The notes beneath the pieces are model-generated. The model was not told the origin of the DNA. It saw nothing but the letters and a program-made list of their open reading frames with translations, and searched no databases. From Stomoxys calcitrans (lineage: Eukaryota > Arthropoda > Insecta > Diptera > Muscidae), in contig NC_081555.1 of NCBI RefSeq assembly GCF_963082655.1, positions 29,869,266 to 29,933,265 on the forward strand: a DNA stretch of 64,000 nt, in the 5' to 3' direction. The position numbers and the translations under genes are program-made. Of the stretch, positions 34,794-44,603 are shown piece after piece. Every line of letters starts with the position of its first letter. The stretch's first letter is position 1.

Positions 34794-36971
34794 GTTTGAA
34801 CTCAGGCATTCAGCGACAAAAGCACACATGGCTATGGCGCCCTGTGGTCATTTGAGAGAAACTAACCACCACACATGATCCCACGATTAATAAATTGGTA
34901 TTGTATGTCTTTGCTACATTTCAAATGAAAGGTACATGTCTTTGCTACACTTCATATAAAAGGTGATTGTCTTTGCTACATTAATTTTATTTGGATGTAG
35001 CAAAGACATACACTTTGTTACTAAAATATAACTGAAAAGTAGTGTTTTCACTAACGTCATCTGGCATCCAAAAGGCACAATAGAATGTACGCATTTTTTG
35101 ACCATCGACATCTGCTAACCACTCCTTGTAACTAAATATAACTGAGAGATGCCATTTTTAGCAGCGACACCTGGCATCCAAAAGGCGACACCTGGCATAC
35201 ACTATCTTTGCGTATTGTTTCTTTGATTGCACGGCCTTGACATCTTTTGTCTAACTAAAGAACTACAATGGTGGTTGTATAAAATAACAAAATTCAAGCA
35301 GAAAGTTCATGTCTTTGATAAACTAGTACTAGAATTGCAAGTCTTTGCTACATTTCAAATAAAGTGCTTGTCTTTAATAAAAAGTTTATTAACTACAATA
35401 ATAAAATAATGGTTTGATTTTATATTAAACAATCCTATATTCAAAAAAAAATTAATTTGTATTATTTTCTATGTATGTTTTTTTAGTCTATAATTAACGA
35501 AAAACATCAACAAAAAAAAAAACAAAAGTATTACATATCAAAATTACAAAATTAATTAAACAAAATAGACAACAAGGAAAAACAAATTCTTGGTGTTTCC
35601 CTCTTGAAAATAGTAGTCCATTGCGAGTTTTTAATTTCCTTCTTCATTTTTTGAACTTCCTGCTCGCACTGAACCACTTTTTCTCGGGCATCAGAAAGTT
35701 CAATCAACATTTTTTTCTGGCTCTCTTGCAGTTTGTAGTTTTCAAACCATAATTTTAAATTGGCTTGCCTTAATTTGTGGATTTCTTCCAAGAAATTATT
35801 CTTATTCACATCCATTTCCTTTCGTTTGGCTTCACTTATTATTATTTCCATTTCCTTATTACCTTTCCTTTTTTTCTTTTTTTTATATTTTCTTTCCAAT
35901 TACCTCTTCCTTAGGCTTCCACACAGGAATGAATGAAATCGTTTGGAAGCTCACCCTTTTATAGACTTTTTGTTTGTTATTTTTGTTGCCTTAGTAACAT
36001 CATTTGACAGAAAAATATGAAAGATTAGTAGCTTTGTTCCGAATGTGTATTCAAATTAAGGAATATTAGGTCTGTTACGGAAAATTTAGCTAAAAATCAG
36101 AAAAATTTCCGGGCCTGGTCCCAAGATATTGGCCGACGAAAATATTTTTGATGCATTTTGCGAAAACTTTCTCATTGGGTCCCTCCGTTCGGCTCTGGAA
36201 GGATCATGTACAATTCTATTGTCGAACTATAAATATTGTGAGCGCTAGTTAGCAGTTGAGAGATGTTAGTTACATATGCGTCATAGTTCGCGTCAAATTT
36301 GATTTTGGAGGGTTTTGTGAGGGAAATTTGGACGATATATCAGAAAAATTTTTGTTTGTTGCATTAGTTGGAGCCTAGACGTCGACTCTTCGCAAAAGTA
36401 TGCATTCATCTAGATATAGTGTTAACCAATAGGTGTGTGTTATCTCAAGACCCTAGGTGGTCCAGGTCTCGAGATAGAGGAAAATTCAACTAAAAATCAG
36501 AAACATTTTCTATGTTGGATTTGTTGAAAAATATACATCGAAAATCCACGATATTTAGCATGTATATAGATATAGTGATAGCCTATCTGTGGGTGTAATC
36601 TCAAGACCCTAGGCGGACAAAGTTCCATGATCTAGGAAAATTCTTCCAATTAACTTTTTTTGCATTTTTCCAAATTTGCACGATCTTGATGAAACTTTGC
36701 AAGTAAATAGAGGAAGTTCTTACCTATACGTCAATGTAAATCTCAAGACCCTAAGTGGTCCGGGCCCCTAGATATAGGCCGACGAAAATATTTTTGACGA
36801 ATTTTGAGAAAAGTTTTTAATCGGCTCTTGGAAGGCTCATTTACAAGCTTAATGTCGAACTATATTTGGTGGGCGGTGGTTAGCAGTTGACAGATCTGTC
36901 ATAGCACGCGCCAAATTTGATTTTAGATGGTTTGCGCGGGAAAATTCGACGAAAAATTAGAGAAAAAAATA
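34794..36971 (+). repeat. Array unit 17 (A-prime subtype, partial)
   Basis: 2,178 bp. Carries GTGTGTTATCTC and GTCAATGTAAATC of A-prime but has GGCCGACG. A small AT insertion near 35884 in the gene leader makes it longer than its neighbours. Confidence 0.95.
35552..35851 (-). CDS. Coiled-coil protein, unit 17 copy
   Basis: Protein identical to the unit 1 copy. An AT insertion in the leader gives an open upstream frame to 35899, starting at a non-ATG codon; the ATG at 35851 is preferred. Confidence 0.55.
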   Translation of the reverse strand: MEIIISEAKRKEMDVNKNNFLEEIHKLRQANLKLWFENYKLQESQKKMLIELSDAREKVVQCEQEVQKMKKEIKNSQWTTIFKRETPRICFSLLSILFN

Positions 36972-37729
36972 GTTTGAACTCAGGCATTCAGCGACAAAAG
37001 CACACATGGCTATGGCGCCCTGTGGTCATTTGAGAGAAACTAACCACCACACATGATCCCACGATTAATAAATTGGTATTGTATGTCTTTGCTACATTTC
37101 AAATGAAAGGTACATGTCTTTGCTACACTTCATGTAAAAGGTGGTTGTCTTTGCTACATTAATTTTATTTGGATGTAGCAAAGACATACACTTTGTTACT
37201 AAAATATAACTGAAAAGTAGTGTTTTCACTAACGTCATCTGGCATCCAAAAGGCACAATAGAATGTACGTATTTTTTGACCAACGACATCTGCTAACCAC
37301 TCCTTGCAACTAAATATAACTGAGAGATGCCATTTTTAGCAGCGACACCTGGCATCCAAAAGGCGACACCTGGCATACACTATCTTTGCGTATTGTTTCT
37401 TTGATTGCACGGCCTTGACATCTTTTGTCTAACTAAAGAACTACAATGGTGGTTGTATAAAATAACAAAATTCAAGCAGAAAGTTCATGTCTTTGATAAA
37501 CTAGTACTAGAATTGCAAGTCTTTGCTACATTTCAAATAAAGTGCTTGTCTTTAATAAAAAGTTTATTAACTACAATAATAAAATAATGGTTTGATTTTA
37601 TATTAAACAATCCTATATTCAAAAAAAAATTAATTTGTATTATTTTCTATGTATGTTTTTTTAGTCTATAATTAACGAAAAACATCAACAAAAAAAAAAA
37701 CAAAAGTATTACATATCAAAATTACAAAA

Positions 37730-38029
37730 TTAATTAAACAAAATAGACAACAAGGAAAAACAAATTCTTGGTGTTTCCCTCTTGAAAATAGTAGTCCATT
37801 GCGAGTTTTTAATTTCCTTCTTCATTTTTTGAACTTCCTGCTCGCACTGAACCACTTTTTCTCGGGCATCAGAAAGTTCAATCAACATTTTTTTCTGGCT
37901 CTCTTGCAGTTTGTAGTTTTCAAACCATAATTTTAAATTGGCTTGCCTTAATTTGTGGATTTCTTCCAAGAAATTATTCTTATTCACATCCATTTCCTTT
38001 CGTTTGGCTTCACTTATTATTATTTCCAT
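37730..38029 (-). CDS. Coiled-coil protein, unit 18 copy
   Basis: Protein identical to the unit 1 copy. A Tc1 element lies about 265 bp upstream of its TATA box (starting at 38406), so the core promoter is intact but more distal upstream sequence is displaced by 1.6 kb. Confidence 0.55.
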   Translation of the reverse strand: MEIIISEAKRKEMDVNKNNFLEEIHKLRQANLKLWFENYKLQESQKKMLIELSDAREKVVQCEQEVQKMKKEIKNSQWTTIFKRETPRICFSLLSILFN

Positions 38030-38405
38030 TTCCTTATTACCTTTCCTTTTTTTCTTTTTTTTATTTTCTTTCCAATTACCTCTTCCTTAGGCTTCCACAC
38101 AGGAATGAATGAAATCGTTTGGAAGCTCACCCTTTTATAGACTTTTTGTTTGTTAGTTTTGTTGCCTTAGTAACATCATTTGACAGGAAAATATGAAAGA
38201 TTAGTAGCTTTGTTCCGAATGTGTATTCAAATTAAGGAATATTAGGTCTGTCACGGAAAATTCAGCTAAAAATCAGAAAAATTTCCGGGCCTGGTCCCAA
38301 GATATTGGCCGACGAAAATATTTTTGATGCAGTTTGCGAAAACTTCCTTATTGGGGACCTCCGTTCGGCTCTGGAAGGCTCATGTACAATTCTATTGTCG
38401 AACTA

Positions 38406-38432
38406 CAGCGGTCAAAAAAAGTATTCATCATT
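38406..38432 (+). repeat. Left terminal inverted repeat, Tc1 copy 1
   Basis: 27 bp, perfect reverse complement of 40019-40045; directly follows the target TA. Confidence 0.95.
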
Positions 38433-38607
38433 AGCAAAATTGATAATAAATTCACTTATTTTGGGTAATTGAAGAAAATTTAAAGTAAACAAATAATGCA
38501 GTTTTATGCAATAGTTTATTTTTCGTAATATGTTTTAAAATAAATTCAAAAAATAAATTTAATTAGCGCAAAAAATGCAATTTTATAAAATAACACCAAA
38601 AACAGAA

Positions 38608-38627
38608 CAAAAAAAGTATTCATCATT
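38608..38627 (+). repeat. Left inner direct repeat, Tc1 copy 1
   Basis: 20 bp identical to positions 8-27 of the left terminal repeat, 195 bp further in; probable second transposase binding site. Confidence 0.9.
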
Positions 38628-38755
38628 GATGTGCTATCATCAAAGTCAAATTCAAATATTATTTGGGAATCCCCCTTTTCTGTTTTATTTAGTAAAGGAG
38701 GCTTTGCCCTTGACAGCAAATATTTAATTTCATTGAAAATATAGTTTTTGTCAAA

Positions 38756-39784
38756 ATGGGTCGTAAGCAAAACGAGGTTTCTGATGAGGTAAAAGTTTTG
38801 ATAATAAAACACCACAGGAATGGTTTAACTCAAAAAACTATCAGTGAAATATTAAATAGACCACGATCTACTATACAATCCATCATCAGAAAGTGGACAG
38901 AAACGAAAACTGTTGACAATAAACCAAGATCTGGTCGACCAAAAGCACTTTCAGTTGGAGATGTGCGTTGGCTAGTGCGGCAAGTTCAGAAAACTCCGAA
39001 GACAAATGCGACCATTCTTCGTAAAAACACTATGGAATATTTAGGGAAGGAAGTTACTACACAAACAATTCGAAATACACTCAAAAGGCATAGTTACAGA
39101 GGAAGAACTGCACGTAAGAAGCCCTTTGTAAATAAAATAAACCGAGTGAAAAGGCTAAACTTCGCAAAAATGTATGTAAAACAGCCCGAATCATTTTGGA
39201 AAACAGTCATTTTTGCAGACGAGAGCAAGTTTAATCTTTTTGGGTGCGATGGAAAGGTCATAGTGTACAGAAAACCAAATACAGAGCTTGAAGAACGAAA
39301 CACAGTTGCTACTGTAAAACATGGTGGAGGTGGTTTAATGGTTTGGGGGTGTATGGCGGCTTCAGGAGCGGGAAATCTTGAAATTATTAATGGAGTAATG
39401 GATCATAAGTATTACATTGACATTTTAAAGAGGAATTTAAAAGATAGTGCTGTAAAACTTGGGCTTGGTAATAACTTTCAATATTATCAAGATAATGACC
39501 CCAAACATTCTGCTTTAAATACCAAGATGTGGATGCTGTATAACTGCCCCAAAGTCATTAAAACTCCTCCTCAAAGTCCCGACTTGAACCCAATTGAACA
39601 TCTTTGGGAACATCTCGAACGCAAATTGAGAACGCGCAATTTTTCGAGCAAGAGTCAAATGCAACAGGTGATAATGGAGGAATGGACTAATATAGACCAA
39701 AATATAACCGCTAAATTAGTCCAATCGATGTCAAACCGTTTAAAAGAAGTTATAAGACGCGGTGGTCGAATAACAAAGTATTAA
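38756..39784 (+). CDS. Tc1-family DD34E transposase, copy 1
   Basis: 342 aa, full length for the family. It cuts and pastes the element at TA sites in the nucleus. Paired-type helix-turn-helix DNA-binding domain spans about residues 8-115 in two parts joined at an SGRPK motif (59-63, the GRPR-like hook). A basic stretch (RTARKK at 117-122 to RVKR at 130-133) probably serves nuclear import. The catalytic triad is intact: D155 in FADES, D246 in QDNDPKH and E281 in SPDLNPIE, with exactly 34 residues between the last two. A glycine-rich box (GGGGLMVWGC) lies at 190-199. ATG context CAAAATGG is good, and AATAAA at 39887-39892 follows the stop by about 100 nt. No frameshift or stop is present. Identical to the second copy 3,815 bp away. 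Confidence 0.96.
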   Translation: MGRKQNEVSDEVKVLIIKHHRNGLTQKTISEILNRPRSTIQSIIRKWTETKTVDNKPRSGRPKALSVGDVRWLVRQVQKTPKTNATILRKNTMEYLGKEVTTQTIRNTLKRHSYRGRTARKKPFVNKINRVKRLNFAKMYVKQPESFWKTVIFADESKFNLFGCDGKVIVYRKPNTELEERNTVATVKHGGGGLMVWGCMAASGAGNLEIINGVMDHKYYIDILKRNLKDSAVKLGLGNNFQYYQDNDPKHSALNTKMWMLYNCPKVIKTPPQSPDLNPIEHLWEHLERKLRTRNFSSKSQMQQVIMEEWTNIDQNITAKLVQSMSNRLKEVIRRGGRITKY

Positions 39785-39823
39785 TTTTTTTAAATTATGT
39801 TATTTATTTTTTTGTTTTTTTGC

Positions 39824-39843
39824 AATGATGAATACTTTTTTTG
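39824..39843 (-). repeat. Right inner direct repeat, Tc1 copy 1
   Basis: 20-bp inverted counterpart of the left inner repeat, exactly 195 bp inside the matching part of the right terminal repeat. Begins 40 bp after the transposase stop. Confidence 0.9.
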
Positions 39844-39886
39844 TTTAATTTTTTGTGTTCAGCTGTAAAATGGCCCTTTTTGTTCC

Positions 39887-39892
39887 AATAAA
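39887..39892 (+). terminator. Transposase polyadenylation signal AATAAA, copy 1
   Basis: AATAAA about 100 nt after the stop, followed by T-rich sequence, within the element. The second copy has the same site at 43702-43707. Confidence 0.5.
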
Positions 39893-40018
39893 TACTATTT
39901 TTTTTCTTTAAAAACAATGAAATTGTGTACATATATATCACACAAGCACTACTGCATCATTAGTTTAATATGTTTTTATTCCAATTGTCTTTTGTAGACT
40001 TATTAAAAAAAAACATTG

Positions 40019-40045
40019 AATGATGAATACTTTTTTTGACCGCTG
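40019..40045 (-). repeat. Right terminal inverted repeat, Tc1 copy 1
   Basis: 27 bp, perfect reverse complement of the left end; directly followed by the duplicated TA at 40046-40047. Confidence 0.95.
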
Positions 40046-41544
40046 TATATATATTGTGAGCGCTAGTTAGCAGTTGAGAGATGTTAGTTACATATGCGTC
40101 ATAGTTCGCGTCAAATTTGATTTTGGAGGGTTTTGTGAGGGAAATTTGGACGATATATCAGAAAAATTTTGTTTGTTGCATTAGTTGGAGCCTAGACGTC
40201 GACTCTTCGCAAAAGTATGCATTCATCTAGATATAGTGTTAACCAATAGGTGTGTGTAATCTCAAGACCCTAGGTGGTCCAGGTCTCGAGATAGAGGAAA
40301 ATTCAACTAAAAATCAGAAACATTTTCTATGTTGGATTTGTTGAAAAATATACATCGAAAATCCACGATATTTAGCATGTATATAGATATAGTGATAGCC
40401 TATCTGTGGGTGTAATCTCAAGACCCTAGGCGGACAAAGTTCCATGATCTAGGAAAATTCGACCAATTAACTTTTTTTGCATTTTTCCAAATTTGCACGA
40501 TCTTGATGAAACTTTGCAAGTAAATAGAGGAAGTTCTTACCTATACGTCGATGTAAATCTCAAGACCCTAAGTGGTCCGGGCCCCGAGATATAGGCCGAC
40601 GAAAATATTTTTGACGAATTTTGAGAAAAGTTTTTAATCGGCTCTTGGAAGGCTCATTTACAAGCTTAATGTCGAACTATATTTGGTGGGCGGTGGTTAG
40701 CAGTTGACAGATCTGTCATAGCACGCGCCAAATTTGATTTTAGATGGTTTGCGCGGGAAAATTCGACGAAAAATTAGAGAAAAAAATAGTTTGAACTCAG
40801 GCATTCAGCGACAAAAGCACACATGGCTATGGCGCCCTGTGGTCATTTGAGAGAAACTAACCACCACACATGATCCCACGATTAATAAATTGGTATTGTA
40901 TGTCTTTGCTACATTTCAAATGAAAGGTACATGTCTTTGCTACACTTCATATAAAAGGTGATTGTCTTTGCTACATTAATTTTATTTGGATGTAGCAAAG
41001 ACATACACTTTGTTACTAAAATATAACTGAAAAGTAGTGTTTTCACTAACGTCATCTGGCATCCAAAAGGCACAATAGAATGTACGTATTTTTTGACCAA
41101 CGACATCTGCTAACCACTCCTTGCAACTAAATATAACTGAGAGATGCCATTTTTAGCAGCGACACCTGGCATCCAAAAGGCGACACCTGGCATACACTAT
41201 CTTTGCGTATTGTTTCTTTGATTGCACGGCCTTGACATCTTTTGTCTAACTAAAGAACTACAATGGTGGTTGTATAAAATAACAAAATTCAAGCAGAAAG
41301 TTCATGTCTTTGATAAACTAGTACTAGAATTGCAAGTCTTTGCTACATTTCAAATGAAGTGCTTGTCTTTAATAAAAAGTTTATTAACTACAATAATAAA
41401 ATAATGGTTTGATTTTATATTAAACAATCCTATATTCAAAAAAAATTAATTTGTATTATTTTCTATGTATGTTTTTTTAGTCTATAATTAACGAAAAACA
41501 TCAACAAAAAAAAAACAAAAGTATTACATATCAAAATTACAAAA

Positions 41545-41844
41545 TTAATTAAACAAAATAGACAACAAGGAAAAACAAATTCTTGGTGTTTCCCTCTTGA
41601 AAATAGTAGTCCATTGCGAGTTTTTAATTTCCTTCTTCATTTTTTGAACTTCCTGCTCGCACTGAACCACTTTTTCTCGGGCATCAGAAAGTTCAATCAA
41701 CATTTTTTTCTGGCTCTCTTGCAGTTTGTAGTTTTCAAACCATAATTTTAAATTGGCTTGCCTTAATTTGTGGATTTCTTCCAAGAAATTATTCTTATTC
41801 ACATCCATTTCCTTTCGTTTGGCTTCACTTATTATTATTTCCAT
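41545..41844 (-). CDS. Coiled-coil protein, unit 19 copy
   Basis: Protein identical to the unit 1 copy. It lies inside the interval (41516-41970) where the duplication that copied the transposon must have its junction, so this copy may itself be a recombinant of the unit 18 and unit 20 genes. A Tc1 element starts at 42221 upstream of its promoter. Confidence 0.55.
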   Translation of the reverse strand: MEIIISEAKRKEMDVNKNNFLEEIHKLRQANLKLWFENYKLQESQKKMLIELSDAREKVVQCEQEVQKMKKEIKNSQWTTIFKRETPRICFSLLSILFN

Positions 41845-42220
41845 TTCCTTATTACCTTTCCTTTTTTTCTTTTTTTTATTTTCTTTCCAATTACCTCTTC
41901 CTTAGGCTTCCACACAGGAATGAATGAAATCGTTTGGAAGCTCACCCTTTTATAGACTTTTTGTTTGTTAGTTTTGTTGCCTTAGTAACATCATTTGACA
42001 GGAAAATATGAAAGATTAGTAGCTTTGTTCCGAATGTGTATTCAAATTAAGGAATATTAGGTCTGTCACGGAAAATTCAGCTAAAAATCAGAAAAATTTC
42101 CGGGCCTGGTCCCAAGATATTGGCCGACGAAAATATTTTTGATGCAGTTTGCGAAAACTTCCTTATTGGGGACCTCCGTTCGGCTCTGGAAGGCTCATGT
42201 ACAATTCTATTGTCGAACTA

Positions 42221-42247
42221 CAGCGGTCAAAAAAAGTATTCATCATT
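42221..42247 (+). repeat. Left terminal inverted repeat, Tc1 copy 2
   Basis: 27 bp, same as in copy 1. Confidence 0.95.
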
Positions 42248-42422
42248 AGCAAAATTGATAATAAATTCACTTATTTTGGGTAATTGAAGAAAATTTAAAG
42301 TAAACAAATAATGCAGTTTTATGCAATAGTTTATTTTTCGTAATATGTTTTAAAATAAATTCAAAAAATAAATTTAATTAGCGCAAAAAATGCAATTTTA
42401 TAAAATAACACCAAAAACAGAA

Positions 42423-42442
42423 CAAAAAAAGTATTCATCATT
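42423..42442 (+). repeat. Left inner direct repeat, Tc1 copy 2
   Basis: 20 bp, same as in copy 1. Confidence 0.9.
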
Positions 42443-42570
42443 GATGTGCTATCATCAAAGTCAAATTCAAATATTATTTGGGAATCCCCCTTTTCTGTTT
42501 TATTTAGTAAAGGAGGCTTTGCCCTTGACAGCAAATATTTAATTTCATTGAAAATATAGTTTTTGTCAAA

Positions 42571-43599
42571 ATGGGTCGTAAGCAAAACGAGGTTTCTGAT
42601 GAGGTAAAAGTTTTGATAATAAAACACCACAGGAATGGTTTAACTCAAAAAACTATCAGTGAAATATTAAATAGACCACGATCTACTATACAATCCATCA
42701 TCAGAAAGTGGACAGAAACGAAAACTGTTGACAATAAACCAAGATCTGGTCGACCAAAAGCACTTTCAGTTGGAGATGTGCGTTGGCTAGTGCGGCAAGT
42801 TCAGAAAACTCCGAAGACAAATGCGACCATTCTTCGTAAAAACACTATGGAATATTTAGGGAAGGAAGTTACTACACAAACAATTCGAAATACACTCAAA
42901 AGGCATAGTTACAGAGGAAGAACTGCACGTAAGAAGCCCTTTGTAAATAAAATAAACCGAGTGAAAAGGCTAAACTTCGCAAAAATGTATGTAAAACAGC
43001 CCGAATCATTTTGGAAAACAGTCATTTTTGCAGACGAGAGCAAGTTTAATCTTTTTGGGTGCGATGGAAAGGTCATAGTGTACAGAAAACCAAATACAGA
43101 GCTTGAAGAACGAAACACAGTTGCTACTGTAAAACATGGTGGAGGTGGTTTAATGGTTTGGGGGTGTATGGCGGCTTCAGGAGCGGGAAATCTTGAAATT
43201 ATTAATGGAGTAATGGATCATAAGTATTACATTGACATTTTAAAGAGGAATTTAAAAGATAGTGCTGTAAAACTTGGGCTTGGTAATAACTTTCAATATT
43301 ATCAAGATAATGACCCCAAACATTCTGCTTTAAATACCAAGATGTGGATGCTGTATAACTGCCCCAAAGTCATTAAAACTCCTCCTCAAAGTCCCGACTT
43401 GAACCCAATTGAACATCTTTGGGAACATCTCGAACGCAAATTGAGAACGCGCAATTTTTCGAGCAAGAGTCAAATGCAACAGGTGATAATGGAGGAATGG
43501 ACTAATATAGACCAAAATATAACCGCTAAATTAGTCCAATCGATGTCAAACCGTTTAAAAGAAGTTATAAGACGCGGTGGTCGAATAACAAAGTATTAA
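42571..43599 (+). CDS. Tc1-family DD34E transposase, copy 2
   Basis: 342 aa, identical to the protein of copy 1, with D155, D246 and E281 intact. No sign of decay since the duplication. Confidence 0.96.
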   Translation: MGRKQNEVSDEVKVLIIKHHRNGLTQKTISEILNRPRSTIQSIIRKWTETKTVDNKPRSGRPKALSVGDVRWLVRQVQKTPKTNATILRKNTMEYLGKEVTTQTIRNTLKRHSYRGRTARKKPFVNKINRVKRLNFAKMYVKQPESFWKTVIFADESKFNLFGCDGKVIVYRKPNTELEERNTVATVKHGGGGLMVWGCMAASGAGNLEIINGVMDHKYYIDILKRNLKDSAVKLGLGNNFQYYQDNDPKHSALNTKMWMLYNCPKVIKTPPQSPDLNPIEHLWEHLERKLRTRNFSSKSQMQQVIMEEWTNIDQNITAKLVQSMSNRLKEVIRRGGRITKY

Positions 43600-43638
43600 T
43601 TTTTTTAAATTATGTTATTTATTTTTTTGTTTTTTTGC

Positions 43639-43658
43639 AATGATGAATACTTTTTTTG
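43639..43658 (-). repeat. Right inner direct repeat, Tc1 copy 2
   Basis: 20 bp, same as in copy 1. Confidence 0.9.
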
Positions 43659-43833
43659 TTTAATTTTTTGTGTTCAGCTGTAAAATGGCCCTTTTTGTTC
43701 CAATAAATACTATTTTTTTTCTTTAAAAACAATGAAATTGTGTACATATATATCACACAAGCACTACTGCATCATTAGTTTAATATGTTTTTATTCCAAT
43801 TGTCTTTTGTAGACTTATTAAAAAAAAACATTG

Positions 43834-43860
43834 AATGATGAATACTTTTTTTGACCGCTG
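43834..43860 (-). repeat. Right terminal inverted repeat, Tc1 copy 2
   Basis: 27 bp, same as in copy 1. Confidence 0.95.
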
Positions 43861-44603
43861 TATATATATTGTGAGCGCTAGTTAGCAGTTGAGAGATGTT
43901 AGTTACATATGCGTCATAGTTCGCGTCAAATTTGATTTTGGAGGGTTTTGTGAGGGAAATTTGGACGATATATCAGAAAAATTTTGTTTGTTGCATTAGT
44001 TGGAGCCTAGACGTCGACTCTTCGCAAAAGTATGCATTCATCTAGATATAGTGTTAACCAATAGGTGTGTGTAATCTCAAGACCCTAGGTGGTCCAGGTC
44101 TCGAGATAGAGGAAAATTCAACTAAAAATCAGAAACATTTTCTATGTTGGATTTGTTGAAAAATATACATCGAAAATCCACGATATTTAGCATGTATATA
44201 GATATAGTGATAGCCTATCTGTGGGTGTAATCTCAAGACCCTAGGCGGACAAAGTTCCATGATCTAGGAAAATTCGACCAATTAACTTTTTTTGCATTTT
44301 TCCAAATTTGCACGATCTTGATGAAACTTTGCAAGTAAATAGAGGAAGTTCTTACCTATACGTCGATGTAAATCTCAAGACCCTAAGTGGTCCGGGCCCC
44401 GAGATATAGGCCGACGAAAATATTTTTGACGAATTTTGAGAAAAGTTTTTAATCGGCTCTTGGAAGGCTCATTTACAAGCTTAATGTCGAACTATATTTG
44501 GTGGGCGGTGGTTAGCAGTTGACAGATCTGTCATAGCACGCGCCAAATTTGATTTTAGATGGTTTGCGCGGGAAAATTCGACGAAAAATTAGAGAAAAAA
44601 ATA

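Larger units (their letters stand above)
38406..40045 (+). mobile_element. Tc1/mariner DD34E element, IR/DR type, copy 1
   Basis: 1,640 bp with perfect 27-bp terminal inverted repeats beginning CAGCGGTC, flanked by a TA duplication (38404-38405 and 40046-40047) inside a TATATATA run of haplotype B. The empty site is visible in other B units. Each end also has an inner 20-bp copy of the terminal repeat exactly 195 bp inward, the IR/DR layout known from Sleeping Beauty-type and Paris/Bari3-type elements. With an intact transposase and matched ends it looks complete and possibly autonomous. Confidence 0.97.
36972..40788 (+). repeat. Array unit 18, interrupted by a Tc1 element
   Basis: 3,817 bp: 2,175 bp of unit sequence plus a 1,640-bp transposon and its duplicated TA. 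B-prime type. Carries the private marker TGTTAGTTTT (G at 38156), which recurs in unit 19. Confidence 0.95.
42221..43860 (+). mobile_element. Tc1/mariner DD34E element, IR/DR type, copy 2
   Basis: Same length, orientation and insertion site as the element in unit 18, 3,815 bp away. Flanking TA at 42219-42220 and 43861-43862. Because the host unit's private variants repeat with it, this copy arose by duplication of the array unit, not by a second transposition. Confidence 0.97.
40789..44603 (+). repeat. Array unit 19, interrupted by a Tc1 element
   Basis: 3,815 bp: 2,173 bp of unit sequence plus an identical-looking transposon at the same site. Left part matches unit 20 (CAAATGAAG with G at 41356, A-runs of 8 and 10). 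Right part matches unit 18 (G at 41971). It therefore contains the duplication junction. Confidence 0.95.

Noticed and set aside
38546..38815. Minus-strand 89-aa and other antisense ORFs in the Tc1 elements
   Set aside because: They overlap the transposase gene or the IR/DR region in another frame and have no family resemblance.
42221..43860. Independent second Tc1 insertion into the same TA
   Set aside because: Private flanking variants on both sides repeat at exactly the same 3,815-bp distance as the element, so duplication of the unit explains it better.
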